Positions 20,164-29,237 are shown, numbered from the stretch's first letter. The stretch is DNA of 64,000 nucleotides from Paraliobacillus quinghaiensis (GCF_003426025.1 NZ_QJSH01000008.1:62001-126000); one strand, 5' to 3'. Program-made: numbers and translations. The notes: generated from the letters alone by a model not told the origin.

Positions 20164-22449
20164 TTATGGTAAGAATGTAGAAAATGTTCCTTGTTCTCCA
20201 TTATCTTTAAAAGTATATTGGATTGCTCCTTGCAGATCTGTACGATAAATAATATTACTTTTTTTCAACAACCTATCCATAACCTCTTTATGCGGATGAT
20301 TATAACGATTATTCTCCCCAACTGAGATAAGTGAAATATCTGGTTTAACCTTATTTAAAAAATCCTTTACAGATGAGCTATTACTTCCATGATGCGCTAC
20401 TTTTAAAACATCAACAGTTAAGTTCGGATATAAATGTGTCAAATTAATCTCAACTTCCTTGCTAATGTCACCAGTAAACAACCATGTTAAGCCACCTATA
20501 TTAGAAAGAATAACTAAGGAATTATCATTTTTAGAGTAATGATTTGAATCAGGATGAATGATTTTAAATGCTTGGTTATCAATGGTGACCTGTTGCCCTG
20601 CTACAATTGCGGTTATTGTTTGTTTTTCTTCTTCTAAAATTTGTGACAAGGGTTCTGGTGGGATAAAATATGGACTAGTTATAATATTTTGTACCGCGAA
20701 CTCTTTTATTAAATAAGATACACTTCCAATATGATCATGATCAGCATGCGACAAAATTACAGCGTCAATTTTCCCTATCCCTTTACTATATAAAAATGGC
20801 TTAATTATTTGTTTATAGGTACGGTCTGAAGGGGTCGTAAAATCATTCTGCATTGTTCCGGCAGCATCAATTAACACAACACCTTTTCTGTATGGTAATT
20901 CAATTACAATCGCATCACCTTGTCCTACATCAAGCATTGTCACTGTTCCGTATGGATTCAAATAAGGACGACATGCAATCCAAATCATCAACCCTACCAA
21001 CAATATACCTGGAAATATAATATTACTCTTTTTATTCTTATTGAGTGCAATAAATAAAAAAATCAAGAAAGAATAATAAGGAATAAAATAACCAAATGGA
21101 ATTTCACCAATTACCCATGGATAATAGAAAATATCATCTATTCCCCTAATTAATGTTAAAACAAATTGATGTATGAGTTCAAAACTAGTGTCGATTAAAG
21201 TGCTGATAAAAGGGGTTACGTATGAAGATATAAATAATACAAACAATAGAGGCATTACGATTAGCGTAAAGTAAGGAACAATAAAAAGATTTAATAAAAT
21301 TGCTAACGGGTTAATGAAATAGAAATGTGCAAGTTGAAGTGGTAATACACTTACAGTACTAATAAAACTTATCCGAAATATTATTTCTAACTTTTTGTTA
21401 CTTCTCATTAAAAATTTCCGTGATAATAATATTGCGAGCGTTACAATAAAAGAAAACTGAAAACCTAACTGAAAAATAATTTCCTTATTGATGATCAGAC
21501 AAAGTAAAAAGACTATGCTGATAATATCTGTTAATCCAATTTTATGATTATTGCTTAAGACTATGATCCCTAGCACAGACATTAGTACCGCTCGCCAAAC
21601 AGAAGGTGATCCCCCACTTAAAAAGGGATAAATCAAAAGTAGCACGATTAATACAAAGTATGCTTTTTCTCTCGTTAGCATGCCCGTCTTCGTAAAAATA
21701 AAATAAATAAACCCACTTATTAACCCAACATGCAAACCGGAAATAGCCAACAAATGCGAAAGATTCCAACGTTGAAATAGTTCGATATCTGCATCCTCAA
21801 TTAAATTATCTTGTCCAAGTAAAAGTGCTTGGATCCAAGCGCTTGAGAATGAACTAATTTTTGTCTCTATATCTGTTTTGATGTCTTTTCTCAAATTATA
21901 AAAATATTGTCTAACTGAAGAGTTTTCACATTCTAAATCCGTTACACTTCCAAGTGTTAATTGATAGTTGATTGCCTGTTTCTTTAAATGCTTTCGATAA
22001 TTAAATTGACCAGGATTTTTACTGATTGGAGGGGAAACTACTTGGCCTTGAAGACTACATGTTGCACCGGTTTTCCAAGAAGTGGTTTGATCTGAGTGGT
22101 ATTTTGGATCTTTAAAATAGGTTACAGATAATTTTTGTTCTGATTTTTTCTCCTGAAATATAAAAGAGGTAGATGTAGTTGTTTCTTCTACTTCAGATAA
22201 AATAACGCCTTCTATCACACTGTTTTGTTTAAGGGACATGTTATCTTGTATGTTAATGGGATAATAATAAAGAGAGGAAATGAAACAAGCAATAATCATA
22301 AGAATTAAATGGGGAAACTTGATTCTTTTATATTGATACAAAAGATATAGCCATATTGCAAAAATTGCATATATGAATAAAAAATTTAATGTTACTGCAA
22401 CCACACCTATAATTACACTAATTACAATTAAATTCCAATCACCTCTCAC
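20164..22449 (-). CDS. comEC: DNA internalization competence protein ComEC/Rec2
   Basis: This 761-residue polytopic membrane protein forms the channel for single-stranded DNA during transformation. An N-terminal hydrophobic pair and an OB-like external domain (about 60-190) are followed by the competence domain with many membrane helices, including LLAISGLHVGLISG. The C-terminal metallo-beta-lactamase-like domain has HADHDHIG (about 582-589), thought to degrade the non-transforming strand. The likely start is GTG at 22449 with AAGGTAGG upstream. It is the last gene of the comE operon and appears intact. Confidence 0.95.
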   Translation of the reverse strand: MRGDWNLIVISVIIGVVAVTLNFLFIYAIFAIWLYLLYQYKRIKFPHLILMIIACFISSLYYYPINIQDNMSLKQNSVIEGVILSEVEETTTSTSFIFQEKKSEQKLSVTYFKDPKYHSDQTTSWKTGATCSLQGQVVSPPISKNPGQFNYRKHLKKQAINYQLTLGSVTDLECENSSVRQYFYNLRKDIKTDIETKISSFSSAWIQALLLGQDNLIEDADIELFQRWNLSHLLAISGLHVGLISGFIYFIFTKTGMLTREKAYFVLIVLLLIYPFLSGGSPSVWRAVLMSVLGIIVLSNNHKIGLTDIISIVFLLCLIINKEIIFQLGFQFSFIVTLAILLSRKFLMRSNKKLEIIFRISFISTVSVLPLQLAHFYFINPLAILLNLFIVPYFTLIVMPLLFVLFISSYVTPFISTLIDTSFELIHQFVLTLIRGIDDIFYYPWVIGEIPFGYFIPYYSFLIFLFIALNKNKKSNIIFPGILLVGLMIWIACRPYLNPYGTVTMLDVGQGDAIVIELPYRKGVVLIDAAGTMQNDFTTPSDRTYKQIIKPFLYSKGIGKIDAVILSHADHDHIGSVSYLIKEFAVQNIITSPYFIPPEPLSQILEEEKQTITAIVAGQQVTIDNQAFKIIHPDSNHYSKNDNSLVILSNIGGLTWLFTGDISKEVEINLTHLYPNLTVDVLKVAHHGSNSSSVKDFLNKVKPDISLISVGENNRYNHPHKEVMDRLLKKSNIIYRTDLQGAIQYTFKDNGEQGTFSTFLP

Positions 22450-22483
22450 AATACACCTACCTTAGTGTTATTTTTTATTTATA

Positions 22484-22529
22484 CGAGAGCTGAGAACACC
22501 CGTGATTTCAGTCATGGGTGTGTTGACTC
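22484..22529 (+). mobile_element. Left-end relic of an IS200/IS605-type element
   Basis: The hairpin ACACCCGTGA (22496-22505) with TCATGGGTGT (22512-22521), and the flanking GAGCTGAGAAC, align in reverse orientation with the left end of the intact element (CATGACTGAAGTCACGAG, GTGTTCTCGGCT). No gene part remains. It lies between comEB and comEC and touches the comEB stop codon. Confidence 0.65.
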
Positions 22530-22987
22530 TATTGCTTAGGTATTAGTTCAATTGCAACTTGTTCTAACTCTACCTTCTCAACATGAATTCCTGCATTTTG
22601 AAACAATTCAACAGCATAGGAATGGTTTTTGTAATCTGTTGCATAGTAAACAGATTTTATGCCAGCTTGAATGATCGATTTACAACAATGTAAGCAAGGA
22701 AAATGTGTAACATACAGTTCTGCACCATCAGTTGCTACACCAAATTTAGCACATTGTAATAACGCATTTATTTCTGCATGAATAGTTCGTACGCAATGAC
22801 CGTCTATCACGTAACACCCTTTATCAATACAATGATCACTTCCAGATACACTGCCATTATAACCACCTGCAATTATTCTTTTATCTCTAACAATTGTCGC
22901 ACCAACCATTAATCGTTCACAAGTGCTACGTAATGAAAGTAAATGACTTTGCGCCATAAAATATTGATCCCAAGAAATTCTCTCCAT
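22529..22987 (-). CDS. comEB: dCMP deaminase family protein ComEB
   Basis: This 152-residue zinc-dependent deaminase has the signature HAEINALLQ (near residue 71) and PCLHCCKSI (near 97), which hold the catalytic Glu and zinc ligands. The family turns dCMP into dUMP for thymidylate synthesis; in B. subtilis comEB lies in the comE operon but is not required for DNA uptake. The ATG at 22987 has AGAAGGTGATTTTG upstream and is preferred over a GTG three codons earlier. It is followed by comEC, with a mobile-element relic between. Confidence 0.93.
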   Translation of the reverse strand: MERISWDQYFMAQSHLLSLRSTCERLMVGATIVRDKRIIAGGYNGSVSGSDHCIDKGCYVIDGHCVRTIHAEINALLQCAKFGVATDGAELYVTHFPCLHCCKSIIQAGIKSVYYATDYKNHSYAVELFQNAGIHVEKVELEQVAIELIPKQ

Positions 22988-23031
22988 CAAAATCACCTTC
23001 TACTTTTTTATAGTTAGTATACCTTAAATTA

Positions 23032-23655
23032 TTATGGGATTTGGATTAATTCTGTCAACTTGTCAACTGTTTTAGTACCAATCCCTGTTATCGCTTGTAA
23101 ATCATCAGCAGATCTAAATGGTCCATTTTCTTCACGGTATTGAATAATTGCCTTTGCTTTAACTGCACCAATACCAGGAAGTGTTTCTATCTCTTCAATA
23201 GTGGCAGTATTTATATGTACCCTATTTGAATTTTTATTATTAGTAGTAGATACCAAGCTAGTTAAAGATTCTTCTCCAATTTCAGGTATAAGTATAACCA
23301 TTTCATCAACTACTTTTTGCGCTAAATTAACCTGTTCAATACTGGCATTATCCGTAAAACCACCAGCCATATTTATAACATCATGCACTCGTTCTTCACC
23401 AGTAATTTCATAGACATCTGGGTACTTTACCGCCCCCTTCACATCTACATATTGTTTAGTTGGTACCACATTATTTATTTCGGAGTTAGTATTATTTTCT
23501 ATATCATCTTCTTTTTCTATTTCACTAATCTTTACCGAATCGGTAATGTTAACTTTTTCCTCAATATGAGACTTAATAAGTTCCCATCCTGCAAAAATAA
23601 CTACACCTCCAATAACACAAACAAGCAACCAATTATTCTTCAACCAATAAACCAT
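23032..23655 (-). CDS. comEA: Competence protein ComEA (membrane DNA receptor)
   Basis: The 207-residue protein has one N-terminal membrane anchor (NWLLVCVIGGVVIFAGWEL), an acidic linker and an SLBB-like domain (YVDVKGAVKYPDVYEITGEE). The C-terminal helix-hairpin-helix DNA-binding domain reads INTATIEEIETLPGIGAVKA. It binds incoming double-stranded DNA outside the membrane for delivery to ComEC. The ATG at 23655 has AAAGGAGTGG upstream. That ribosome binding site begins only a few bases after the end of the tnpB element, so the element separates comEA from any older upstream promoter. Confidence 0.95.
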   Translation of the reverse strand: MVYWLKNNWLLVCVIGGVVIFAGWELIKSHIEEKVNITDSVKISEIEKEDDIENNTNSEINNVVPTKQYVDVKGAVKYPDVYEITGEERVHDVINMAGGFTDNASIEQVNLAQKVVDEMVILIPEIGEESLTSLVSTTNNKNSNRVHINTATIEEIETLPGIGAVKAKAIIQYREENGPFRSADDLQAITGIGTKTVDKLTELIQIP

Positions 23656-23672
23656 AAATCCACTCCTTTATG

Positions 23673-23800
23673 TTGAACTACTCGGCACTGAAGTGCCGAG
23701 ATTCCTAAGTACAGAAACCTATCGGTTTCTAATTGATTAGGCGAGCCCCGCAGGCCCTGCGGTTAGAAGTCTTACTGCTTCATATTTAAGATTGATTCCT
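23673..23800 (-). ncRNA. Probable omega/right-end guide RNA scaffold of the tnpB element
   Basis: TnpB nucleases use an RNA made from the tnpB 3' end and the right end, with a guide from the flank. Here the region folds into CCGCAGG..CCTGCGG, AGAAACC..GGTTTCT and CTCGGCAC..GTGCCGAG on the minus strand. The same stems recur in the deleted copy with pairing preserved. The 5' limit is a guess. The guide would begin with CATAAAGGAGTGG, the flank that is also the comEA ribosome binding site. Confidence 0.6.
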
Positions 23801-24912
23801 GCGTTAATATCGCGGTCAAGATGGGTATGGCACAAAGTGCACTCCCATTCACGTAATCCGAGATTTTTAACGTCTTTGTTTTGATATCCACAACAGGAAC
23901 AAAGCTGACTGGACGGGAAATTCTTTGCAACTGTTACAACTTGTTTGCCGTACCATTCAGCTTTGTACGCAAGTATTGATTTAAATTCTGACCATGACAC
24001 TTCACTAATTGCCTTTGCCAGGTTGTGATTTTTGAGCATATTACTTACTGACAAATCTTCCATTCCGATCATGTCGTGGTTTTTGACAATCTCAGTAGAG
24101 ATTTTATCTAAGTAATCTTTTCGTGCATTAGCAATTTTTTCATGGATACGAGCTACTTTGATTCTAGCTTTATTCCAATTTGCACCACCTTTTGTGCGTC
24201 TACTCATAATCCTTTGTGCTTTAGCTAACTTTTCTTCCATGGTTCGGAATAACTTTGGATTAGAATAGATTGTCCCATCAGAAAGTGTAGCGAAATTTTT
24301 TAGCCCTACGTCTATTCCAATAGCTGAGCCTGTTTTAGGTAATGCTTTAACTTGTGTTTCGGTTACTATAGAAACAAAGTATTTTCCGGAAGGGTTTCGC
24401 CTAACGGTAACATTCAAGATCCTACCTTTTACTTCTCGACTTTTAGCATAACGAACAAGTCCCAGTTTTGGGAGTTTAATGTGTTTATCTAATACTGCAA
24501 TATTTCCATTCGTTTGTTTTGTTGTATAAGACTGAACAGGATTCTTTTTAGATTTGAAACGGGGGTACTTATTTTGTTTCTTGTAGTAACGATTATAGGA
24601 ATTGGCTAAATTTTCAACTGATCTTTGCAAGGCAATGCTATCAACCTCTTTTAAAAACGCATAGTGTTTCTTTAATTCAGGGAGAGATTTGACAGTGTTG
24701 TATTTATTTAAAAACTTCCCTTTCCAGTTGTTAGCTGGCAGGTGACCATTTTGAACCATTTCACGGGTGATATACCAATAAGCATCTTTTTCTTTTTGTT
24801 TCCCGAAAAAGAAGTTAAAAACGAATCTGGAACAACCAATGGTTTTATTGATAAGTTCAGTCTGTTTTTTATTGGGATAGATACGGAATTTATAGGCTTT
24901 GTTTACAATCAT
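23737..24912 (-). CDS. tnpB: RNA-guided endonuclease TnpB (IS605 OrfB)
   Basis: This 391-residue protein is full length for the family. It has the N-terminal OrfB helix-turn-helix ([18 protein letters not shown]), RuvC-I with Asp201 ([14 protein letters not shown]), RuvC-II with Glu285 ([12 protein letters not shown]), a zinc finger with Cys338/Cys341 and Cys358/Cys361, and RuvC-III with Asp368 ([11 protein letters not shown]). All catalytic residues are present, so it looks active. Characterised TnpBs cut DNA next to a target motif under guidance of a right-end RNA, which keeps the element in place. No tnpA accompanies it. The start codon is ATG; the gene points toward comEA. Confidence 0.95.
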   Translation of the reverse strand: MIVNKAYKFRIYPNKKQTELINKTIGCSRFVFNFFFGKQKEKDAYWYITREMVQNGHLPANNWKGKFLNKYNTVKSLPELKKHYAFLKEVDSIALQRSVENLANSYNRYYKKQNKYPRFKSKKNPVQSYTTKQTNGNIAVLDKHIKLPKLGLVRYAKSREVKGRILNVTVRRNPSGKYFVSIVTETQVKALPKTGSAIGIDVGLKNFATLSDGTIYSNPKLFRTMEEKLAKAQRIMSRRTKGGANWNKARIKVARIHEKIANARKDYLDKISTEIVKNHDMIGMEDLSVSNMLKNHNLAKAISEVSWSEFKSILAYKAEWYGKQVVTVAKNFPSSQLCSCCGYQNKDVKNLGLREWECTLCHTHLDRDINAGINLKYEAVRLLTAGPAGLA

Positions 24913-25367
24913 TGTTTCACCCCCCTTATTAGGTCAATTATACCATTCTGGAGAGAATTACACAAACGTTTGTTCTTATTTTTTTAAAGGTAGTGGTGTG
25001 TACAAAAACTCGTATCTAATTACTTATATGTAGAGCTCATACAGTCGGACAATTGAGATGGAAATTAGCCATCCCTTGTCCGAAGCCGATTCATCTCATG
25101 ACTGAAGTCACGAGTGTTCTCGGCTAATACATAAAATACACTTTTATTCTGATGGGATTTTAATAATAGACTTAAAGTCATGAGCAAGTTTTGAGTAAAT
25201 GGTGCTTGTAGTTAAAGTAACGCCGTGGAAGGCTCTATAATAGTAGTTCAGGGGTATATATCATTTATCGCATTATTAAACATTCGACAAATTTAAAATA
25301 ATTCCTGCTAAATTCCACAAAAAATTTATAAGCGCTTTTTTCTAAGAGATTGTTGTTTATGACAAAT

Positions 25368-25696
25368 AAACTCCGTCGTAAGGAGTCGAAGTATTCTACC
25401 TACACTGGATAAAACGTACTTTGGTACTGTGATTAGCCACCCCATCAAAACATTTGCTGTCACCACATCATTATCCATCTATCCTTATATATGCTGTAGT
25501 GGATTATTATTAAATCAAGCAAACGCAGCTGATTTTCAGATTTTGATTGGAGCGTAGGGTCAGTCGACTCCAGCGGGAAAAGTAACATCTGAAAATCCAC
25601 TCGGAAGTGTTCTTTACTTCCGAGTTAGTTGAAGAGTTACCCGCGGAAAGCGACTGACCCTACGCGTAAATCAAAGTTAATGTTACGACGGAGTTT
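25368..25696. repeat. MITE-like element with 14-base terminal inverted repeats and palindromic core (copy C)
   Basis: AAACTCCGTCGTAA at 25368 and its exact complement at 25683 bound 329 bases. Inside lies a long palindrome with arms GCGTAGGGTCAGTCG (25552) and CGACTGACCCTACGC (25651), closed by TTTGATT/AATCAAA (25542 and 25669). A CGGAAGT/ACTTCCG stem links it to the other long repeats in this window. The whole 25131-25846 gap shows no gene; comER, which B. subtilis has here, is not visible. Confidence 0.8.
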
Positions 25697-25799
25697 TTAT
25701 CAAGTATGTTAAGCAAAAGGGTCTTCATATAATAAATTAAGACAGTTCGGAGTATAATCCTTACTTCATTTTTAATCCGTTAACTTGGCGCAAAAATAA

Positions 25800-25842
25800 A
25801 AACATTCAACCCCATATATTTTTGAAAAAGGGTTAAATGCTT
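25800..25842 (-). terminator. Terminator of the yqeG-to-yqeM cluster
   Basis: On the minus strand AGCATTTAACCC pairs with GGGGTTGAATGT, followed by TTTTTATTTTTG. It lies directly after the yqeM stop. Confidence 0.75.
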
Positions 25843-25846
25843 TTTA

Positions 25847-26596
25847 TTATTTTTGACAGACAAAAAATAATCGTTCCGCGTTATTAGTCTGTTCTAGCTC
25901 AATTGGTTCTAGTGAGAAGTCTGCATATAGATTTAAAATTCTAAATCCACTTTTTTCTAATAATTTTTGATAGGTAGCTACAGGAAAAGTACGTTGGTGA
26001 TGCGTTTCGTCAAAACGTTCATATTGTGTTTGATCCTGAATAAAAAAAGTTAAGTCATGAAACACTTCTCCAGGGTGATCTCCAGCCTCACAAAACCAAA
26101 CATAGCCCATATCTTCGTACATCTCTGAAAAAATTTGGTCTTTTAAGTTAGATTCAACGTACTCCAATGCATGTACATCAAAAATGAACAAACCTTCTGA
26201 TTGAAGGAGTTGATACGTATTGTTAAATACCTTTAAAAGTTCTGCTTCTGTTGTTATGTAATTTATAACATCACAGTAGCTAATAGCTGCATCAAACTGA
26301 TCAAAGATCTCTAGCTCACGGAGATCCTGTTCTACCCATTGAATTTTCAACTGTTCCTCATCCGCTCTTTTTGCAGCGTGAGTGAGCATATCAGCTGCTA
26401 GATCAATACCAACTAAATTATAACCAGCTTTTGCAAGGCGACAGGTTATTTGTCCAGTTCCACACCCCAAATCAACTACTTCATTAATTTTGTTTTGATA
26501 GATATTAAAAACACCTTCAGTAAATACCTGCCATTTATCATATGGCGCATCTTCCATTAATAAGTCATAGACTGCTGCCATTTTATTATAAGACAT
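25847..26596 (-). CDS. yqeM: SAM-dependent methyltransferase YqeM
   Basis: This 249-residue class I methyltransferase has the SAM-binding motif VVDLGCGTGQITCRLA (near residues 41-56), the acidic post-II residue in LVGIDLAADML and the AAISYCDVINY motif. Its substrate is not known to me. It is the last gene of the yqeG-yqeM cluster, three bases after rsfS, and this conserved linkage with ribosome-assembly genes hints at a translation-related role without proving it. The ATG has GGGGTAAGC upstream. Confidence 0.88.
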   Translation of the reverse strand: MSYNKMAAVYDLLMEDAPYDKWQVFTEGVFNIYQNKINEVVDLGCGTGQITCRLAKAGYNLVGIDLAADMLTHAAKRADEEQLKIQWVEQDLRELEIFDQFDAAISYCDVINYITTEAELLKVFNNTYQLLQSEGLFIFDVHALEYVESNLKDQIFSEMYEDMGYVWFCEAGDHPGEVFHDLTFFIQDQTQYERFDETHHQRTFPVATYQKLLEKSGFRILNLYADFSLEPIELEQTNNAERLFFVCQK

Positions 26597-26599
26597 TGC

Positions 26600-26956
26600 T
26601 TACCCCTCTTTAGAAAAATGCGTCTCCACAATTGGCGCATCTCCCCATAGACGTTCTAAATTATAGTAATTACGATCGTCACTATGAAAAACATGGCAGA
26701 CAATATCACCTAAGTCTACAAGAATCCAACGCGCTTGATCAAATCCTTCTAAACGCTTTACTTGTATTTCATTTTCCTCTGCTTTTTCTTTAATTTCTCT
26801 CGCTATTGATTGTACTTGTCTCTCACTATTTGCATCACAGATCAAAAAATAATCAGCCATTGACGAAACTTCTTGCATATTTAACAGGATAATATCATTC
26901 CCACGTTTATCATCACAAGCTTTCGCTGCTAATTGTGCTATTTGTTCATTATTCAT
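26600..26956 (-). CDS. rsfS: Ribosomal silencing factor RsfS
   Basis: This 118-residue protein fits the RsfS/YbeB/iojap family: EVSSMADYFLICDANSERQV in the first half and DLGDIVCHVFHSDDRNYYNLERLW in the second. RsfS binds ribosomal protein L14 on the large subunit and blocks subunit joining under starvation. It is tightly packed between yqeK (five bases) and yqeM (three bases). The ATG has a GGGGGAA site upstream. Confidence 0.95.
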   Translation of the reverse strand: MNNEQIAQLAAKACDDKRGNDIILLNMQEVSSMADYFLICDANSERQVQSIAREIKEKAEENEIQVKRLEGFDQARWILVDLGDIVCHVFHSDDRNYYNLERLWGDAPIVETHFSKEG

Positions 26957-26961
26957 TTAGT

Positions 26962-27534
26962 TTATTCCCCCACTTTAATTTTTCTTAGTAGATCATTATA
27001 TGCATGTAATGCGTCTGGATAAATCAACTGCTCTTGTATTACTAAATGATCAATTGTATTTTTCAAAGCTAAAAAGCATGCGTAATCCAAATCTTTTTTC
27101 GCTTGGATACGAACAGTATCAAGACCCGGAAAGTCTCTTCCCGGCTCAATATAATCTGCTAAAAAAATAATTTTTTCCATCATATTCATGTGTGCCTTGC
27201 CTGTTGTATGGCAATGAATTGCATCCAAAATCAGTTGATCTTCTATACCGACTTCAAACTTTACTAACAGTGCTCCAACAGGTCCATGCCAAAGTTCTGA
27301 ATGGTACTGTAATAAATCTTTTGGTAAATTGGAAGTCTCAATCCAACGTCTCATTTCATTTTTATCTCGATACTTTGCATAGTCATGTAATATTGCGGCT
27401 AACTCTATTTTATCAATAGGTTGTCCATAATATTCAGCTAAATCAACTGCTGTATCAGTCACACGAATAGTATGCTCATATCGAGATAATTTTAAGTGTT
27501 TCCTTACTATTTCTAGTGCTTCAGTTCGATTCAT
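26962..27534 (-). CDS. yqeK: HD-domain hydrolase YqeK (diadenosine tetraphosphatase type)
   Basis: The 190-residue protein has HD-superfamily metal-binding motifs: His in YEHTIRVTDTAV, HD in AAILHDYAKYRD, HSELWHGPVGALLV and DAIHCHTTG. The YqeK family includes symmetric Ap4A hydrolases, so breakdown of dinucleotide alarmones is the best current assignment. The ATG at 27534 overlaps the end of nadD by 14 bases, with AAAGGAGC upstream, suggesting translational coupling with the NAD-synthesis gene. Confidence 0.9.
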   Translation of the reverse strand: MNRTEALEIVRKHLKLSRYEHTIRVTDTAVDLAEYYGQPIDKIELAAILHDYAKYRDKNEMRRWIETSNLPKDLLQYHSELWHGPVGALLVKFEVGIEDQLILDAIHCHTTGKAHMNMMEKIIFLADYIEPGRDFPGLDTVRIQAKKDLDYACFLALKNTIDHLVIQEQLIYPDALHAYNDLLRKIKVGE

Positions 27535-28090
27535 ACAACTGATGCTCCTTTATAATTTGCAATACTTTAGATGGAACAAAATATTTAATTGATTTACCAT
27601 TTTTAATTCTTTCTCGAATCATTGTTGATGAAATATCCATCACAGGTATATCTATTTCACATACTGGAAAATCAGTTTTTAAATTATGCATGGGGCGTTT
27701 GACACCAACAAATTGAATTAACTTTATCAATTCCTCTATACGATACCATTTAGGTAAGTATTCCACCATATCTGCACCAATTATAAAATAGAACTTTATA
27801 TCTTGATACTTTTCATTTAATAGCTTAATTGTGTCAAATGTGTAGGACTTGCCTGCACGATCTACTTCAATTGTACTGAGCGTAAAATGATCATTATCTT
27901 CTATAGCTGCTTCTACCATGGCAATTCGGTTTTGTATGTCAGTTCCACCAGCTTCTTTATGAGGTGGTTCATATGATGGAATAAACCAAACTTCATCCAA
28001 CTTTAATTGATCATGCACTTCTTCAGCAATCATTAAATGACCAATATGTGGTGGATCAAAAGTTCCACCTAAAATTCCTACTTTTTTCAT
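27521..28090 (-). CDS. nadD: Nicotinate-nucleotide adenylyltransferase
   Basis: The 189-residue enzyme joins nicotinate mononucleotide with ATP in NAD synthesis. It has the nucleotidyltransferase motif GGTFDPPHIGH (near residues 8-18) and the C-terminal ISSTMIRERI signature. The start is the ATG at 28090 with GGAGAAC close upstream; the longer open frame to 28183 overlaps yhbY and does not match the family. It overlaps yqeK by 14 bases and lies ten bases after yhbY. Confidence 0.95.
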   Translation of the reverse strand: MKKVGILGGTFDPPHIGHLMIAEEVHDQLKLDEVWFIPSYEPPHKEAGGTDIQNRIAMVEAAIEDNDHFTLSTIEVDRAGKSYTFDTIKLLNEKYQDIKFYFIIGADMVEYLPKWYRIEELIKLIQFVGVKRPMHNLKTDFPVCEIDIPVMDISSTMIRERIKNGKSIKYFVPSKVLQIIKEHQLYESN

Positions 28091-28100
28091 TTTGTTCTCC

Positions 28101-28391
28101 TTAAGGCAATTGAATCTGTTTATTTTCCTCTGATTCCTTATATAAAACAATATTGTTACCGATAATTTGAACCAATTCTGCATTAGTGCCTTGAACTAAC
28201 CCGTCTGCTACAACTTGTTTATCTTCTAAACAATTTTGAAGAATACTAACTTTAATTAACTCTCTTTTTTCTAATGCTTCATTTATTTGTACAATCATAT
28301 TTTCATTCACACCAGTTTTTCCAACTTGAAAAATCGGACGCATTTGATTTGCCTTTGCTCTTAAAAAACGTTTTTGTTTACCAGTTAACAT
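28101..28391 (-). CDS. yhbY: Ribosome assembly RNA-binding protein YhbY (CRM domain)
   Basis: This small 96-residue protein is a single CRM domain: MLTGKQKRFLRAKANQMRPI at the N-terminus, the GxxG-like loop IFQVGKTGVNENM, and the KVSILQNC segment. YhbY (YqeI) associates with pre-ribosomal large subunits. It fits between aroE (three bases upstream) and nadD in the conserved cluster. No odd features. Confidence 0.93.
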   Translation of the reverse strand: MLTGKQKRFLRAKANQMRPIFQVGKTGVNENMIVQINEALEKRELIKVSILQNCLEDKQVVADGLVQGTNAELVQIIGNNIVLYKESEENKQIQLP

Positions 28392-28394
28392 AAA

Positions 28395-29237
28395 TTATTC
28401 ATCCTTTTTTAATATCTCTTCTAATTTAGGTAATACTTTTTCAGCGCTCACTTCTTGTCCGCTCCATAATTCAAAAGCTACTTTTGCTTGATACAGAAGC
28501 ATTGTATGTCCTAGATGTACATATGCGCCTTGTTGCTTCGCTTCAGTTAAAAATTGTGTGTACAATGGTTGATAGACGATATCACTTGCCACAGCATTTG
28601 GTTTTAAGTTTTTTAACGAAATAATTTGCTCATTAGTTTCAGGTTTCATTCCGACAGATGTTGTTTGGATAACCAGATCATAATTGCCTAATTTTTCTTC
28701 AGCTTCTTTAAAGCTTATTGCACTTGATTTTACAATATGCTGATGATTAAGCGCAAGTATACCTTTTGCTTTGTCAATTGTTCGATTCGCAATATCAACT
28801 TTTTGAAATCGTTCTTGACAGATTGCATAGTAAATACCTCTTGCTGCGCCCCCTGCACCAAGAATCAACACACGTTTATCACCTGTGAAAAGTTGTGGAA
28901 ATTGAGACTTAATTGCAGTTACATAACCGATGCCATCTGTATTATAACCAATCCAGTTCCCATCTTGATTCAACACTGTGTTCACAGCACCTATTTGTTC
29001 TGCGTATGGATCTAACGCATCTAAATAGTGAAGAATATCTTCTTTATAGGGGACAGTAACATTAAACCCATTCACTTTATCCTCTTTAAGCGATTCAAGT
29101 ATATTTGGAAGTTCTTCTTTATTAGTCTCATAAAGCTGATATGAACCAACATCGTTTACTTGAAGTAAAAATTGTTGATGAATCAAAGGTGACAAAGAAT
29201 GTTTAATAGGTTGACCAATTAAGCCCAATTTCATCAT
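28395..29237 (-). CDS. aroE: Shikimate dehydrogenase
   Basis: This 280-residue enzyme reduces 3-dehydroshikimate with NADPH in aromatic amino acid synthesis. It shows the substrate motif GLIGQPIKHSLSPLIHQ at the start, FNVTVPYKEDI with the catalytic Lys, the NADP-binding RVLILGAGGAARGI (about 124-137) and GHTMLLYQA near the end. Two adjacent ATGs are possible; the second (29234) has better spacing to GGGGGAAG. It sits between yqeH and yhbY, as in B. subtilis. Confidence 0.96.
   Translation of the reverse strand: MMKLGLIGQPIKHSLSPLIHQQFLLQVNDVGSYQLYETNKEELPNILESLKEDKVNGFNVTVPYKEDILHYLDALDPYAEQIGAVNTVLNQDGNWIGYNTDGIGYVTAIKSQFPQLFTGDKRVLILGAGGAARGIYYAICQERFQKVDIANRTIDKAKGILALNHQHIVKSSAISFKEAEEKLGNYDLVIQTTSVGMKPETNEQIISLKNLKPNAVASDIVYQPLYTQFLTEAKQQGAYVHLGHTMLLYQAKVAFELWSGQEVSAEKVLPKLEEILKKDE

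Larger units (their letters stand above)
23673..25130 (-). mobile_element. IS200/IS605-superfamily element carrying only tnpB (IS1341 group)
   Basis: The element spans about 1.46 kb from the right end beginning GTTCAA (23673-23678, read on the minus strand as its terminal bases) to a left end at ATTAGCCGAG near 25130. The boundaries come from alignment with the deleted copy at 2132-2516. Both ends carry hairpins: CTCGGCAC..GTGCCGAG at the right, CGGACAA..TTGTCCG and AGCCGA..TCGGCT at the left. There is no tnpA, so movement would need a Y1 transposase in trans. The left flank shares TTTATG with that of the other copy, a candidate target motif. Confidence 0.88.

Noticed and set aside
24742-24987. 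Plus-strand frame upstream of and antisense to tnpB
   Set aside because: It is a shadow of the tnpB start; no ribosome binding site, and no similarity to TnpA.
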